Part shown: positions 7,249 through 16,162 of the stretch, in pieces
Layout of the letters: the number at the start of each line of letters is the position of its first letter
Position numbering within the stretch: the first letter of the stretch is position 1
NCBI RefSeq assembly: GCF_022811925.1
Contig: NZ_CP065511.1
Coordinates: 3,837,501 to 3,901,500 of the forward strand
Direction: 5' to 3'
DNA from: Cytobacillus oceanisediminis
GTDB lineage: Bacteria > Bacillota > Bacilli > Bacillales > Cytobacillaceae
DNA: 64,000 nt
Notes under the pieces: generated by a model
The model's input: only the letters and a program-made list of their open reading frames with translations
What the model was told of the DNA's origin: nothing
Databases searched by the model: none
Translations under genes and position numbers: made by a program

Positions 7249-10207
7249 GCTGCTTCCGCTCCTTTTTCACCATTTCTCCCGGGAAAATATAATCTTTTCT
7301 TGCCCATTTCTTTTGCACGTTCACACCAATCTGCGGCTGCGGATTGCCATAGCGGTGATTGATCCTTGGAAGCGGATTGATCCCTTCTTCACTCAGAATC
7401 TCAAGCTTAACCTTTGTCTCCTTGTATGCGGGAGTATCAGTATCCTTGTCGGCATAACTGCTTGTTAATAAATTTATGGCAGCCTCGCCTCTATCATTCA
7501 TTGGAAGGTAAACTTCCTTTCCTTTAACCCTATCCGTTATATGGCATTTAACTTTAACATTGCCGTACGGTGAAGTCAGGCGGACAAGCGTGCCGTCCTT
7601 CAACCCTCGTTCTTCGGCTAATTCAGGTGATACCTCCAGGAAAACCTCCGGTGTTTTCGAGCTGATTCCTTTTGACTTGTAGGTCATATTGCCTTCATGG
7701 AAGTGTTCCAGAAGACGCCCATTATTGACATGAATATCATATTCCATTGGGTATTCAAGAGCAGGAGTCCAATCTACTGGAAAAAGTCTTGCCTTGCCAT
7801 CCGGGAAAGGAAATCCCTCCGTATAGAGGAGAGGACTGTCCGTTCCATCCTCAGCCACCGGCCATTGCAGACTATTGTATCCTTCCAATCTATCATAAGT
7901 AACACCTGCGTATAACGGCATAAGTCTAGCTGCTTCGGCCATTATTTCGCTTGGGTGTGTATATGTCCAGCCCGCTCCCAAACGGTTGGCAACTTCAATG
8001 ATAATCTCCCAATCCGGCTTCGAATCCCCAAGCGGCTCGAAAGCCTGGTAAAGACGCTGAATTCTCCTCTCTGTGTTCGTAAATGTTCCTTCCTTTTCCA
8101 AACTTGGACTTGCAGGAAGCACCACATCTGCAAACTCAGCTGTACGGGAAAGGAAAATGTCCTGCACCACAAAGAAATCAAGCTTCTCAAAAGCAGCCTG
8201 CACATAATTGATATTTGAATCCACAAGTCCCATATCTTCACCCTTCAGATACATCGCTTTCAGCTGACCTTCATGAATCCCTTCTACCATCTCGTGATTA
8301 TTCAGTCCGGCTTTTACCGGAAGCTTTACTCCCCATGCATTTTCAAACTTCTTTCTCACATCAGGGTCTGAAACCTTTTGATACCCAGGCAAATTATCGG
8401 GGCTGCTTCCAAAATCACCTGCCCCCTGGACATTGTTATGGCCCCTTAAAGGATACGCACCTGCACCAGGCTTGGCGTAATTGCCTGTTACAAGAAGCAG
8501 ATTTGAAATGGCTGTACTTGTATCACTGCCTCCAAGATGCTGTGTGACACCCATTGCCCATAATGCAGAAACACTATTGGCTTCATGAATCATTTCTGCC
8601 ATTTTGATTAAATTGTCTTTGGATATCCCGGTCGTTTCTTCTGCAAATTCCAGTGTATATTTCTCCAGGTTTGAAACAAATTCTTCAAGACCATTTACTT
8701 TTTCCTGCAGAAACTTCTCGTCCGCCCATCCCTGGTCGATAATGTATTTGGTAATGGCAGAAAGCCAGACCATATCCGTACCTGCACGAGGACGCACAAA
8801 CAAATCAGAACGCTCTGCCATTTCATGTTCCCTTAAGTCAGCCACAATTACTTTTTGGCCATTGAGTTTCTGGGATCGTTTCACCCTAGTCGAAAGAACC
8901 GGATGGGATTCAGATGTATTGGAACCGATAATAAGCACTAATTCGGAGTTTTTAATATCTTCGATTGAACCAGCATCCCCTCCATATCCCACAGTTCGGA
9001 ATAAGCCTACAGTTGCAGGGGTCTGGCAATATCTTGAACAGTTATCGATATTGTTTGTCCCTATGACTGCCCTGCCAAGTTTCTGCATTAAATACGATTC
9101 CTCATTGGTGCATTTAGATGATGTAATAAAGCTCAATGCATCTGGGCCATGCTGTTCTTTAATTTCCGAGAATTTCTGTGTAATCAGGTCCAATGCTTCG
9201 TCCCATTCTGCTTCACGGAATGAATCGCCTTCCCTGATTAGCGGCTTCGTTAATCGTTCATCGCTATTCACGAAATCCCAGCCAAATTTCCCTTTTACAC
9301 ATGTAGAAATTCCGTTGGCAGGTGCTTCTGCCTGAGGCTCCACCTTCAGTATTTCGCGACCCTTTGTCCATACGTCAAAGCTGCAGCCGACACCGCAATA
9401 TGTGCAGACTGTTTTGGTCTTTTTAATTTTCTCTTCTCGCATAGCTGCTTCCATATCGGATATAGTCAGGATGGATCCATATCCTGTTTCAACATTTTTA
9501 GTGATATCAATCATTGGACGAAGGGTGTTTTTGGCAATGCCAGTCAGAAATCCGGCTTCCCCCTCCATTCCCTTTTCCATCATGGCATTACATGGGCAAA
9601 CAGTGGAGCAGTGTCCGCAGGATACGCAGGAAGACTCGTTAATGGGCACATCGTTATCCCAGATAACCCTTGGTCTCTTCCTCTCCCAATCAATGGTAAG
9701 GGTTTCAGTAACCTGGACGTCCTGACAGGCTTCCACACATCTTCCGCAAAGAATGCACTGGTCCGGATCGTACCTGTAAAATGGATGAGATTCATCCTTT
9801 TCATAAGGCTTCTGATCAAACGGAATGCTTTGGTGATTGATTTTCATCGCCTTAACCGTATTATGTATTTCACATCCCCCATTGTTATAATCACAAACCG
9901 TACAATACAGTTCATGATTAAAGAGAATCTTATCCATGGCAATGGTCTGCGCCTGTTTTACATCAGGATCCACAGTATCGATTGCGTCTCCATCTTTAAT
10001 TTTTGTGGAGCACGAACGCACGAGTTCTCCATTAACAGAAACAATACAGGCATCACAGGTTTCAATTGCACCCAGGCTAGGATGGAAGCAAACCTGGGGA
10101 ATTTCAATCGAACTATCATTTAATAATTGCAAAACGGTTTGATCCTGCTTTGCCTTCATTTCTATACCATTTATCTTTATATTGAGAGATGCTGGCAAAT
10201 CAATCAT
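7241..10207 (-). CDS. Formate dehydrogenase alpha subunit, cytosolic Cys type (YrhE/YjgC family)
   Basis: 988 residues. N-terminal 2Fe-2S ferredoxin domain (Cys40, 51, 54, 66), a NuoG-type His-Cys3 cluster site (His98, Cys102, 105, 112), two 4Fe-4S sites (151-161 and 194-204), then the molybdopterin oxidoreductase with its own 4Fe-4S site (Cys268, 271, 275, 303) and a C-terminal MGD-binding domain. The molybdenum ligand is Cys394 in [10 protein letters not shown], encoded by TGC, so this is not a selenoprotein. It would oxidise formate to CO2 and pass electrons along the clusters to an unknown acceptor. ATG 10207 lies directly against AAAGG; TTG at residue 4 is a possible real start. It overlaps the DUF1641 gene. 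Confidence 0.93.
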   Translation of the reverse strand: MIDLPASLNIKINGIEMKAKQDQTVLQLLNDSSIEIPQVCFHPSLGAIETCDACIVSVNGELVRSCSTKIKDGDAIDTVDPDVKQAQTIAMDKILFNHELYCTVCDYNNGGCEIHNTVKAMKINHQSIPFDQKPYEKDESHPFYRYDPDQCILCGRCVEACQDVQVTETLTIDWERKRPRVIWDNDVPINESSCVSCGHCSTVCPCNAMMEKGMEGEAGFLTGIAKNTLRPMIDITKNVETGYGSILTISDMEAAMREEKIKKTKTVCTYCGVGCSFDVWTKGREILKVEPQAEAPANGISTCVKGKFGWDFVNSDERLTKPLIREGDSFREAEWDEALDLITQKFSEIKEQHGPDALSFITSSKCTNEESYLMQKLGRAVIGTNNIDNCSRYCQTPATVGLFRTVGYGGDAGSIEDIKNSELVLIIGSNTSESHPVLSTRVKRSQKLNGQKVIVADLREHEMAERSDLFVRPRAGTDMVWLSAITKYIIDQGWADEKFLQEKVNGLEEFVSNLEKYTLEFAEETTGISKDNLIKMAEMIHEANSVSALWAMGVTQHLGGSDTSTAISNLLLVTGNYAKPGAGAYPLRGHNNVQGAGDFGSSPDNLPGYQKVSDPDVRKKFENAWGVKLPVKAGLNNHEMVEGIHEGQLKAMYLKGEDMGLVDSNINYVQAAFEKLDFFVVQDIFLSRTAEFADVVLPASPSLEKEGTFTNTERRIQRLYQAFEPLGDSKPDWEIIIEVANRLGAGWTYTHPSEIMAEAARLMPLYAGVTYDRLEGYNSLQWPVAEDGTDSPLLYTEGFPFPDGKARLFPVDWTPALEYPMEYDIHVNNGRLLEHFHEGNMTYKSKGISSKTPEVFLEVSPELAEERGLKDGTLVRLTSPYGNVKVKCHITDRVKGKEVYLPMNDRGEAAINLLTSSYADKDTDTPAYKETKVKLEILSEEGINPLPRINHRYGNPQPQIGVNVQKKWARKDYIFPGEMVKKERKQHG

Positions 10208-10401
10208 CCTTTCAATGAATCAGTTTCTTTGGTTTTCAGTACCCTTGTAAGTAAAAGTTAAACGTTTAGTTAATGATATTGGCAGATAACTCCAGGCATT
10301 CTAATAAAAAAATAATAGCGGACAAAAAAAACGGCTGCATATTACCTTTTCCTTGCCAGGTTAATAGATTATCTTTAAAACTTCCTTTATTTAGCAGATA
10401 T

Positions 10402-10438
10402 AAAAATCAGGAGCCCCCCACGGGGACTCCTGATTTTA
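10402..10438. terminator. Terminator of the LVIVD protein gene (possibly bidirectional)
   Basis: 11-bp stem AAAATCAGGAG / CTCCTGATTTT with T tracts on both sides, 7 bp beyond the stop at 10445. Confidence 0.85.
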
Positions 10439-10444
10439 AAAATA

Positions 10445-11803
10445 TTATTGGCTGCCGTTCTTTTGCAGAACTTTCAGTCCAGAACCCATATCGGATGCAA
10501 GTACATAATTGCGGTCTACGAATACACCCCAAATGTTAGACTTGCTTGGAATATAGACACCAATTTCTTCCGGATTGGACGGGTCTGTAATATCCACAGT
10601 CCTTACACCCCCTGCATAATGAGAGAGATACAATGTGTTCCCCTGAACCTTTGGATCATGGACCGTTGCCCCTCCAGGAATCTTCTCAGTGAAATCAGTT
10701 CTAAAGGTGCTAAGAAGCTTTGGATTGGCCTTATCTTTAATATCATAAATCATTGTGTAGCCATAGGCACTCTCAAAGCCCTCTCTGGTTGGTCCAAATA
10801 CCTCCCTAGTCTCAATAAGCACATTTCCGCCTTTGGCTAGATCCATAGAATGAGCAGCTCCCTGAACACCGTTGGCGAAATCTGTTCTCCCAAGATATAC
10901 CGGATTTTTGGCATCGCTGATATCAAGCATGATTGTTCCCAGATCCCAGTACGAAAGGAAGGCTGTTTTGCCAGTTCCATCTGTTTTGACGCTATGAGCA
11001 AACGCTGCCCGTTGAATTCCTTCTTCATCAGTCCAGTTATATCCGTCATAATTCCCATCGCTTACTTCAGGAATATAATTGCGCGGGTTAAATTCATAAA
11101 TAGTTTCAGGTGTTAAAGGATTGGATACATCTACAATATTCACATCCATTTTCTCACCATGAGAATAAAGGTCCGCATAGCAATTTGCGGTCAGCACATA
11201 AACATTATTCCCTTGAACTGTCAGGTAAAGTTCATGTGTTCCCCGTGCACCCGATGTATCTTCCCAGAATCCAAGCTCTTTTGGCTCCCTGGGGTTTGTT
11301 ACATCATATAATACAAATCCTCCTTTTGCATTTGGGTTAGTGCGATCAACCTTTTGAACGCTGACTGCAGCCAAGTCGCCTTTAAAATGCTTTGTATTAA
11401 CTGTTTTTACTATTACTTTTTCCTGCCAAGTCCCTGGAATATGAGCGAATGACGATACTTCCACAGGGTTTGAAGGGTCTTTCATATCAAAAACACGCAC
11501 TCCGCCTTCTCCGCCATTTTTCGTATGTGTGCCTACATAGGCAAACCCTTTATGCGCATAAACGTCACCCGATGAATTTTGTACCCCCTCTTTAACTTCT
11601 TTTAGCGGCACAGCAGCAACTTCTTGAAGATTACCTGTATTCTTAGTGCCTTCAAGTAATGGTACAGATAATTCGACACCGGCCAGACTATCACCTTTTT
11701 CAATACCTCCGCTGAATTCATCATGTGCAAGTGCTGTTGTGCCACCCGCAGAAAGTACAAGAGCTCCAGCTAATGCGGTTTTAATTAAGATTTCCTTTTT
11801 CAA
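10445..11803 (-). CDS. Secreted LVIVD-repeat beta-propeller protein
   Basis: 452 residues. The signal peptide ends near ALA-HDE. The mature protein holds about six LVIVD-type repeats, each ending in a strand such as RVFDMKDPSNP, VLYDVTNPREP, NIVDVSNPLTP, IYDIKDKANP or RTVDITDPSNP, which together build a beta propeller outside the membrane. Such proteins are usually annotated only as LVIVD repeat proteins; the substrate or partner is unknown. The start is TTG 11803 behind AAGGGGG. The gene stands alone, with a terminator before the formate dehydrogenase operon. Confidence 0.85.
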   Translation of the reverse strand: MKKEILIKTALAGALVLSAGGTTALAHDEFSGGIEKGDSLAGVELSVPLLEGTKNTGNLQEVAAVPLKEVKEGVQNSSGDVYAHKGFAYVGTHTKNGGEGGVRVFDMKDPSNPVEVSSFAHIPGTWQEKVIVKTVNTKHFKGDLAAVSVQKVDRTNPNAKGGFVLYDVTNPREPKELGFWEDTSGARGTHELYLTVQGNNVYVLTANCYADLYSHGEKMDVNIVDVSNPLTPETIYEFNPRNYIPEVSDGNYDGYNWTDEEGIQRAAFAHSVKTDGTGKTAFLSYWDLGTIMLDISDAKNPVYLGRTDFANGVQGAAHSMDLAKGGNVLIETREVFGPTREGFESAYGYTMIYDIKDKANPKLLSTFRTDFTEKIPGGATVHDPKVQGNTLYLSHYAGGVRTVDITDPSNPEEIGVYIPSKSNIWGVFVDRNYVLASDMGSGLKVLQKNGSQ

Positions 11804-12037
11804 ATGGATTCCCCCTTAATATAATGCTGCTATGTAGTCGGCACTCTAAGATATAAGTGTCCCGAAATACTGCATTTTTATATTAAAGAAAATTCAGAAT
11901 TTTATACATCACCCGGATTTCCTATAATTTCTACAAAATAATACATGTCCTCCTTCATCCTATGTAACTATAAAAATGTTCAGTGTATGAGATTTACACT
12001 ATTTGATTGCAGATTATTCTGCATTTCTATTGTCCCG

Positions 12038-12066
12038 AAAAAAATGCACCTTCCAATGGAAGATGC
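12038..12066 (-). terminator. Terminator of the 35-codon peptide gene
   Basis: GCATCTTCC / GGAAGGTGC hairpin (one G-U pair) followed on the minus strand by seven T residues, a few bases after the peptide stop codon. Confidence 0.8.
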
Positions 12067-12072
12067 CTAAAT

Positions 12073-12180
12073 TTATCTTCTGTTTTTCAGCTTCCTTTTA
12101 ACAGCAGGGACAACATATTTTTTCACAAGCGAAACACCTTTCTTTGCAATAAACGCTTTTATTAATCTCTTTACGGCCAT
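12073..12180 (-). CDS. 35-residue cationic amphipathic peptide
   Basis: Found by reading the gap between annotated-size genes. ATG 12180 is preceded by AGAGGGATC. The 35 codons give a very basic peptide (about 14 Lys/Arg, no acidic residue) with helix-favouring hydrophobic patches (LIKAFIAKKG, SLVKKYVVPAV). A terminator follows within 10 bp, and a SigmaB-like promoter lies about 40 bp upstream. I do not recognise the family. Charge and length are reminiscent of leaderless bacteriocins or other membrane-active peptides, but a small nucleic-acid-binding stress peptide is equally possible. No immunity or export gene is adjacent. Confidence 0.6.
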   Translation of the reverse strand: MAVKRLIKAFIAKKGVSLVKKYVVPAVKRKLKNRR

Positions 12181-12221
12181 GAACAGATCCCTCTTTTCGG
12201 TTGAACATTACTTTTATATTC

Positions 12222-12248
12222 ATTCCCTTTATCGTTTCCCCTCTAAAC
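12222..12248 (-). promoter_or_regulatory. SigmaB-like promoter for the 35-residue peptide
   Basis: On the minus strand GTTTAG (12243-12248), 15-bp spacer, GGGAAT (12222-12227), close to the general-stress consensus GTTTAA-N12..15-GGGTAT. It sits between the upstream terminator and the peptide start. Confidence 0.5.
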
Positions 12249-12250
12249 AT

Positions 12251-12282
12251 AAAAATAAAAAGCCCTTAAGTACAAGGGCTTA
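12251..12282 (-). terminator. Terminator of the nitrilase/GNAT operon
   Basis: AAGCCCTT / AAGGGCTT stem followed by a T-rich tract on the minus strand, directly after the stop at 12290. Confidence 0.8.
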
Positions 12283-12289
12283 CTGCAGA

Positions 12290-12961
12290 TTATAAAGGCA
12301 ATAGGGAAATATATTCTTTCTCTTTTAACTGCTCTATCATTGTATACCAATCCTGTGGTTTAGCAGATAAAACAGAATAATATTCTGTTAAGAAATTAAT
12401 GACTAATTCAGCAGGAATTTCGGTGGTTTCTTCATCAGCTGGCATGAAGCAAAAATCAAGTCCCTTAACTGCTTCCCCATCATTTTTCCAAGAAGGATGA
12501 AGATAAGGAAAATCAAGCTTTTTATAGCCCATATGAGACAAAACCTCACGGCGGACGAATGGGTTCATTGGCTTGGCACCGCCAAATTCATGGTCTTCAA
12601 TTCCATAAGGATCGTAGATTTCAGCAAACATGCCATACAGCTCGTTTCCGTTTTTGCGGGCAAGCTCCTCCAGATCCTTTGAGCGATTTTGTGCAAGGAA
12701 ACGGCCAAGACTTAGGCCCTGCCGTCCAATGATTGTAAAATCTGTCATGGCAATATTCCATTGCGGATAGTAGCGATATTCTGTGGCACCAACCACATCC
12801 CCTTCATGAACAGCAACAAATACACGAATCCCCGGATCTTCAAGCGGCTCCTTCCAAAGTTCAAACTCAAGTACTTCTTCAGGAGGAAAGACATCTTTCA
12901 TTAATTCATGCATTTTAACAAAAAGCGGGTTTTGAATGCTCGTAATTCTAATGTATTCCAT
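12290..12961 (-). CDS. GNAT-like N-acetyltransferase (second GNAT of the operon)
   Basis: 223 residues. An early VFVAVHEGDVVGATEYRYYP segment and the following region fit a GNAT fold, but the acetyl-CoA loop is not canonical (RQGLSLGRFL), so the assignment is less firm than for its neighbour. It begins 20 bp after the stop of the other GNAT and ends the operon. Substrate unknown. The clustering of a nitrilase-type amidase with two acetyltransferases points to processing of an amide- or amine-containing small molecule, which is inference. Confidence 0.65.
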   Translation of the reverse strand: MEYIRITSIQNPLFVKMHELMKDVFPPEEVLEFELWKEPLEDPGIRVFVAVHEGDVVGATEYRYYPQWNIAMTDFTIIGRQGLSLGRFLAQNRSKDLEELARKNGNELYGMFAEIYDPYGIEDHEFGGAKPMNPFVRREVLSHMGYKKLDFPYLHPSWKNDGEAVKGLDFCFMPADEETTEIPAELVINFLTEYYSVLSAKPQDWYTMIEQLKEKEYISLLPL

Positions 12962-12981
12962 AGTACTATCTCCTTTGCCGC

Positions 12982-13650
12982 TCAGATCTTAAATGGATTC
13001 TTCCATTCCATTAAGGCACCGTAATTAAATGACTCTTCATCTTCTAAATAATTTTCTGCCACAGAAAGCGGAGTTCGGCCGCACCGCAGCAAAAATGTGA
13101 TAACCGGATCTTTCTTCTTCCCATCGATCAATTGCTGGAGATAATCCACGGCTGTCATCTCATGGGCGAATTTATGGTAGCCTGGCATCCGCCCCCCACC
13201 AAGCAAGCGATCGAGCCCTAAGTTAATGACCACCTGATACATAGCCTGCATCATTAATTTGCCCAGCCCAAGTTTTCGGAACTTGGGGCGGACACTTATA
13301 TCAACAATATATAATGTATTGCCTTGAGGACTATGATTGCGAATATAGCCGCTGTCGGTTATTTCTTCCCATGTATGCTTTGGGTGGGAAGGATCAAAAT
13401 CAACAATCAGCCCGGTTAAAGACCCTGCTAATACTCCTTCAACCTCGATGCATAGTGCACCCTCCGGAAAGAGTTCCACATGATTTGTTAATTGCTCCTT
13501 ATTCCACCATAAATCTGAAGGAAAAGGCGGCGGAAAGCATTCTGCCTGAATGTCAATTAACTGATCGAAATCCGCTTTAGTATAATTCCTGATTGCAGCT
13601 GGCACCGGCTGATCCCCGTCAAACACATAAAATTCGCTTTTATATGCCAT
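12982..13650 (-). CDS. GNAT family N-acetyltransferase
   Basis: 222 residues. The central domain has the GNAT core DISVRPKFRKLGLGKLMMQA (about residues 115-135), whose RxxGLGK loop binds the pyrophosphate of acetyl-CoA. The N terminus (about 20-60) carries the substrate-side helices. It starts 3 bp after the stop of the carbon-nitrogen hydrolase gene, so translation is probably coupled. In other bacteria a GNAT domain is fused to a carbon-nitrogen hydrolase of this type; here the two parts are separate, adjacent genes. The amine substrate is unknown. Confidence 0.85.
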   Translation of the reverse strand: MAYKSEFYVFDGDQPVPAAIRNYTKADFDQLIDIQAECFPPPFPSDLWWNKEQLTNHVELFPEGALCIEVEGVLAGSLTGLIVDFDPSHPKHTWEEITDSGYIRNHSPQGNTLYIVDISVRPKFRKLGLGKLMMQAMYQVVINLGLDRLLGGGRMPGYHKFAHEMTAVDYLQQLIDGKKKDPVITFLLRCGRTPLSVAENYLEDEESFNYGALMEWKNPFKI

Positions 13651-13653
13651 TTT

Positions 13654-14529
13654 TCAGCCTTCGATATTTTCTTTTTCCCAGTCTACATACAGATCCGTTC
13701 TGCGGTCGCGCCAAGTCGTAACAGAACCGCGCTCGCGGACTTCATATAAAAGGCTGAGGTCAAGATCGGCAGTCACAATCATATCGTCATTCAACTCGCC
13801 TTCCACCATAATCCCCTTTGGCGGAAATGGAATATCATTCGGTGTAATGACGGCTGCCTGGCCGAAATTGGCACGCATAAAGTCGACAGTAGGCAGGGAA
13901 CCAATTGTTCCCGTGACCACAACATAAACCTGATTCTCAATAGCTCTTGCATGGCTTGTATAGCGGACACGGTGGAAACCATGCCGGTCGTCCGTGCAGG
14001 AAGGACAGAAAATAACATCTGCTCCTTTTGCTTTTGCCATACGGACGATTTCCGGAAACTCAATGTCATAGCATGTCAGGATGGCTATTCTGCCTTTATC
14101 TGTATCGAATACACGGAGGCCGTCTCCAGGTGACATATTCCACTCATGGACTTCAGTAGGAGTGATATGCAGTTTAGCCTGCTCTTCAATCCGCCCATCC
14201 GGATAAAATAAATGAGCCACATTATAAAGACGGCCATCTCTGTTAATAACGTGTGTACCGCCTATAATATGCATTTTTGTATCTTTAGCGAAATTGGAAA
14301 ATAGCATTTTATACTGTTCTGTAAAACCAGGCAACTCATTAATCGTCAGACTTGTTCCCTGCTCGCTTCCAATGGACAAAAGCTGTGTGGTAAAAAATTC
14401 AGGAAATAAGACAAACTCCGATCCGAACTCCTGGGCAGTTTTAATGTAATGCTCACATTGCCTGGCAAACTCTTCAAATGAACGAATAGTGTGCAGATGG
14501 TACTGCACAGCGGATACACGAATTTTCAA
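13654..14529 (-). CDS. Carbon-nitrogen hydrolase (nitrilase superfamily)
   Basis: About 291 residues with the complete nitrilase-superfamily triad: Glu in FPEFF, Lys in AKLHITPTE and nucleophile Cys in LTCYDIEFPE. Members hydrolyse amides or nitriles in the cytoplasm. I prefer TTG 14529 as start because AGGGGGAG lies just upstream of it; ATG 14544 would place that ribosome binding site inside the gene. First gene of a tight three-gene operon with two GNAT proteins. The sequence resembles the hydrolase half of GNAT/hydrolase fusion proteins rather than omega-amidase, but the substrate cannot be read off. Confidence 0.88.
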   Translation of the reverse strand: MKIRVSAVQYHLHTIRSFEEFARQCEHYIKTAQEFGSEFVLFPEFFTTQLLSIGSEQGTSLTINELPGFTEQYKMLFSNFAKDTKMHIIGGTHVINRDGRLYNVAHLFYPDGRIEEQAKLHITPTEVHEWNMSPGDGLRVFDTDKGRIAILTCYDIEFPEIVRMAKAKGADVIFCPSCTDDRHGFHRVRYTSHARAIENQVYVVVTGTIGSLPTVDFMRANFGQAAVITPNDIPFPPKGIMVEGELNDDMIVTADLDLSLLYEVRERGSVTTWRDRRTDLYVDWEKENIEG

Positions 14530-14641
14530 TGTACTCCCCCTCATCAGAAAAATGTATAGATGAGTATCACTCTATCTTTAAAAGATTATCAATGATTTTC
14601 CTGCATAGCACAATACTTTTTTAATCGGATTACGAAATTTT

Positions 14642-14998
14642 TTAATTAACACTATTTTGTTTTACAAACCATACTTTTTGAATTTTATCATCATTAATTT
14701 CATACATGGCTATTGCATTAATAGACTCGCCGTTTGCCCTTCCAGTAACATATTCATAATCAATAACTATATTTTCTTTTACCATTCTGGAAATCAGCTC
14801 AGCATGCTGATTCGGATTGTTTTTAAAAAGCTGGCTGTACCTTTCCCTCATTTTTTCTTTTCCTCTATACATGACGTCGTTCCCAGGGAATGTCATAACT
14901 ATTACATCATCACTATATACTCCCAGGAATTCATCAATGTTCTGCTGGTTATAAGCATCAAGTTGCTGCTGAGCAAGCCTTTCTGTTTTTCCTTCCAA
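14642..14998 (-). CDS. SnoaL/NTF2-like protein
   Basis: About 118 residues with the cone-shaped NTF2-like fold suggested by an N-terminal helix (RLAQQQLDAYNQQNIDEFLG), the strand VIVMTFPG, MYRGKEKMRERYSQLF and a C-terminal paired strand. Such proteins act as small ligand-binding or isomerase-like domains; no function is assigned. TTG 14998 is favoured because AAAGATGGTGA, nearly a perfect ribosome binding site, ends five bases before it; ATG 15010 falls inside that site. Monocistronic as far as visible. Confidence 0.75.
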   Translation of the reverse strand: MEGKTERLAQQQLDAYNQQNIDEFLGVYSDDVIVMTFPGNDVMYRGKEKMRERYSQLFKNNPNQHAELISRMVKENIVIDYEYVTGRANGESINAIAMYEINDDKIQKVWFVKQNSVN

Positions 14999-15070
14999 AT
15001 GGGTCACCATCTTTCAATAGTTTTTCTTTCTATCTTAAGGATTTATGGCAAGTCGGTCCAGGTTTGTGCC

Positions 15071-15100
15071 AAAAAAAAGCATTACCCATAAAAGTAATGT
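15071..15100 (-). terminator. Terminator of the coiled-coil protein gene
   Basis: CATTAC / GTAATG stem followed by eight T residues on the minus strand, just beyond the stop at 15110. Confidence 0.75.
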
Positions 15101-15109
15101 CTTAAGTGT

Positions 15110-15565
15110 CTATTTTAGTAATTTGCTTAATCCTGATATAAGCCCAATACCTTTTTTTAAATCATTGTTTGCTGCATTGAGTACTTTTAAATATAAGCTT
15201 AAAAGGGAAGCGTTTTGTTTCTTTAATTCAGCTACCTCTTTTCGAGTTGTTTTTAATTCGGACTTTATTGCTTCCATTTCTCTTTGCAAGGAAACAAGTT
15301 CTCTATTTTCCATATCTGGAATCTCTTCGATTGCTGCTCCATCTTTATCTTCAGGCGGTTTTTGGGAGATTTCTTCAACCAGTCCCATAAGGGAATCATC
15401 CTTCAATATCTTATTGGCCATTTTAAATAAAGATCCGAAATTGATATTATTTTCATCCTTCAGTAAGTTAGCTGCAAGTTTTTCTACAGCCTCAGAATTA
15501 TACAGTTTTGTATTGTTTGCCGGTTTTTCAGATGAATTTTGCTGTTCTTGTTTATTTTCCTCCAT
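15110..15565 (-). CDS. Hypothetical coiled-coil protein
   Basis: 151 residues from ATG 15565, which has GGACGGG seven bases upstream; a GTG at 15592 has no ribosome binding site. The N-terminal 30 residues are polar and probably disordered. A helical middle (EKLAANLLKDENN...) is followed by an amphipathic coiled coil (about residues 90-125, MEAIKSELKTTRKEVAELKK) and a hydrophobic C-terminal helix. No signal peptide. I do not recognise the family. The shape would suit a spore or cell-surface assembly protein, but nothing in the context supports a specific role. Confidence 0.6.
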   Translation of the reverse strand: MEENKQEQQNSSEKPANNTKLYNSEAVEKLAANLLKDENNINFGSLFKMANKILKDDSLMGLVEEISQKPPEDKDGAAIEEIPDMENRELVSLQREMEAIKSELKTTRKEVAELKKQNASLLSLYLKVLNAANNDLKKGIGLISGLSKLLK

Positions 15566-15671
15566 TTTTATCCCGTCCTTTTTCGTTTTCACTCACTATT
15601 CTATGAAACTGCAGTATTATTGAAATGGACAAACATACAAGGATAAAGAGATTTGCTGATTTCTTCATACG

Positions 15672-15703
15672 AAAAACCCTGGAATTATACCAGGGTTTTT
15701 GTA
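15672..15703 (-). terminator. Terminator of the 46-codon membrane peptide gene
   Basis: 11-bp stem AAAAACCCTGG / CCAGGGTTTTT with a 7-base loop, 9 bp after the peptide stop. Confidence 0.85.
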
Positions 15704-15711
15704 ATTTTGCT

Positions 15712-15852
15712 TTACGCAGTAGGTGCAGAGCATCCCAAAAGACTGCAAATTGCCTCCACGATGGCACCTTCTGCTGAAGGTACAAGAATACTTGCCAAAA
15801 GCAATACAACGGCTAAAAGAATGACAATTAACACCGTTAATGGTTCTACCAT
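15712..15852 (-). CDS. 46-residue single-pass membrane peptide
   Basis: Too short for usual ORF calling. ATG 15852 follows AAAGGGGGG by eight bases, an excellent ribosome binding site, and a perfect terminator follows the stop. The peptide has one strongly hydrophobic helix (about residues 4-25, rich in Leu, Val and Ile), then PSAEGAIVEAICSLLGC with two cysteines five residues apart and a short Ala/Pro tail. I do not recognise it. It could be a small membrane regulator, a holin-like peptide, or a secreted peptide with a leader. A longer ORF in another frame of the same strand has no ribosome binding site and is rejected. Confidence 0.65.
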   Translation of the reverse strand: MVEPLTVLIVILLAVVLLLASILVPSAEGAIVEAICSLLGCSAPTA

Positions 15853-16124
15853 GATGATATCCCCCCTTTAAAACCATTTAGCAAGGGAACCCTTACGTAG
15901 ACATGTTATGTCTAAAATTTGGACATGCTTAAACTACTATCCTATACTGAGAAAAAAGGGCGCTTGTCCAGGGGGGATAACACTAAAAAACGAAAAATAT
16001 AAAAAGCTATTAGAATTATAATTTGCATAGATCTTTAAAATTACTTAATATTCACTGTATGAGGAAAGCATATTTTTCATCCGTTCAAGAGGAATTTTAG
16101 GCATCCATGCAAAACGATACGTGA
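15853..16124. other. Intergenic stretch without a gene
   Basis: No convincing ORF. A perfect 15-bp inverted repeat AGACAT-GTT-ATGTCT at 15899-15913 lies about 45 bp upstream of the 46-codon gene and may be a regulatory site. The rest shows nothing recognisable. Confidence 0.4.
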
Positions 16125-16158
16125 CAAAAGCTGGCCCTCGAGACGGAGAGCCAGCTTA
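16125..16158 (-). terminator. Terminator of nagP
   Basis: AAGCTGGCTCT / AGGGCCAGCTT hairpin followed by TTTT on the minus strand, directly after the stop. Confidence 0.8.
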
Positions 16159-16162
16159 TCAT

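Noticed and set aside
8604..9335. 243-codon plus-strand ORF
   Set aside because: It lies wholly inside the formate dehydrogenase gene on the other strand and has no ribosome binding site or domain.
7241..10207. Selenocysteine formate dehydrogenase
   Set aside because: The molybdenum-ligand codon is TGC (Cys394), not TGA.
15665..15877. 70-codon minus-strand ORF overlapping the 46-codon gene
   Set aside because: It has no ribosome binding site at its start and runs through the terminator. The overlapping 46-codon frame has both signals.
16061..16124. Short minus-strand peptide downstream of nagP
   Set aside because: Only about 19 codons from its ATG, no ribosome binding site, and it sits beyond the nagP terminator.
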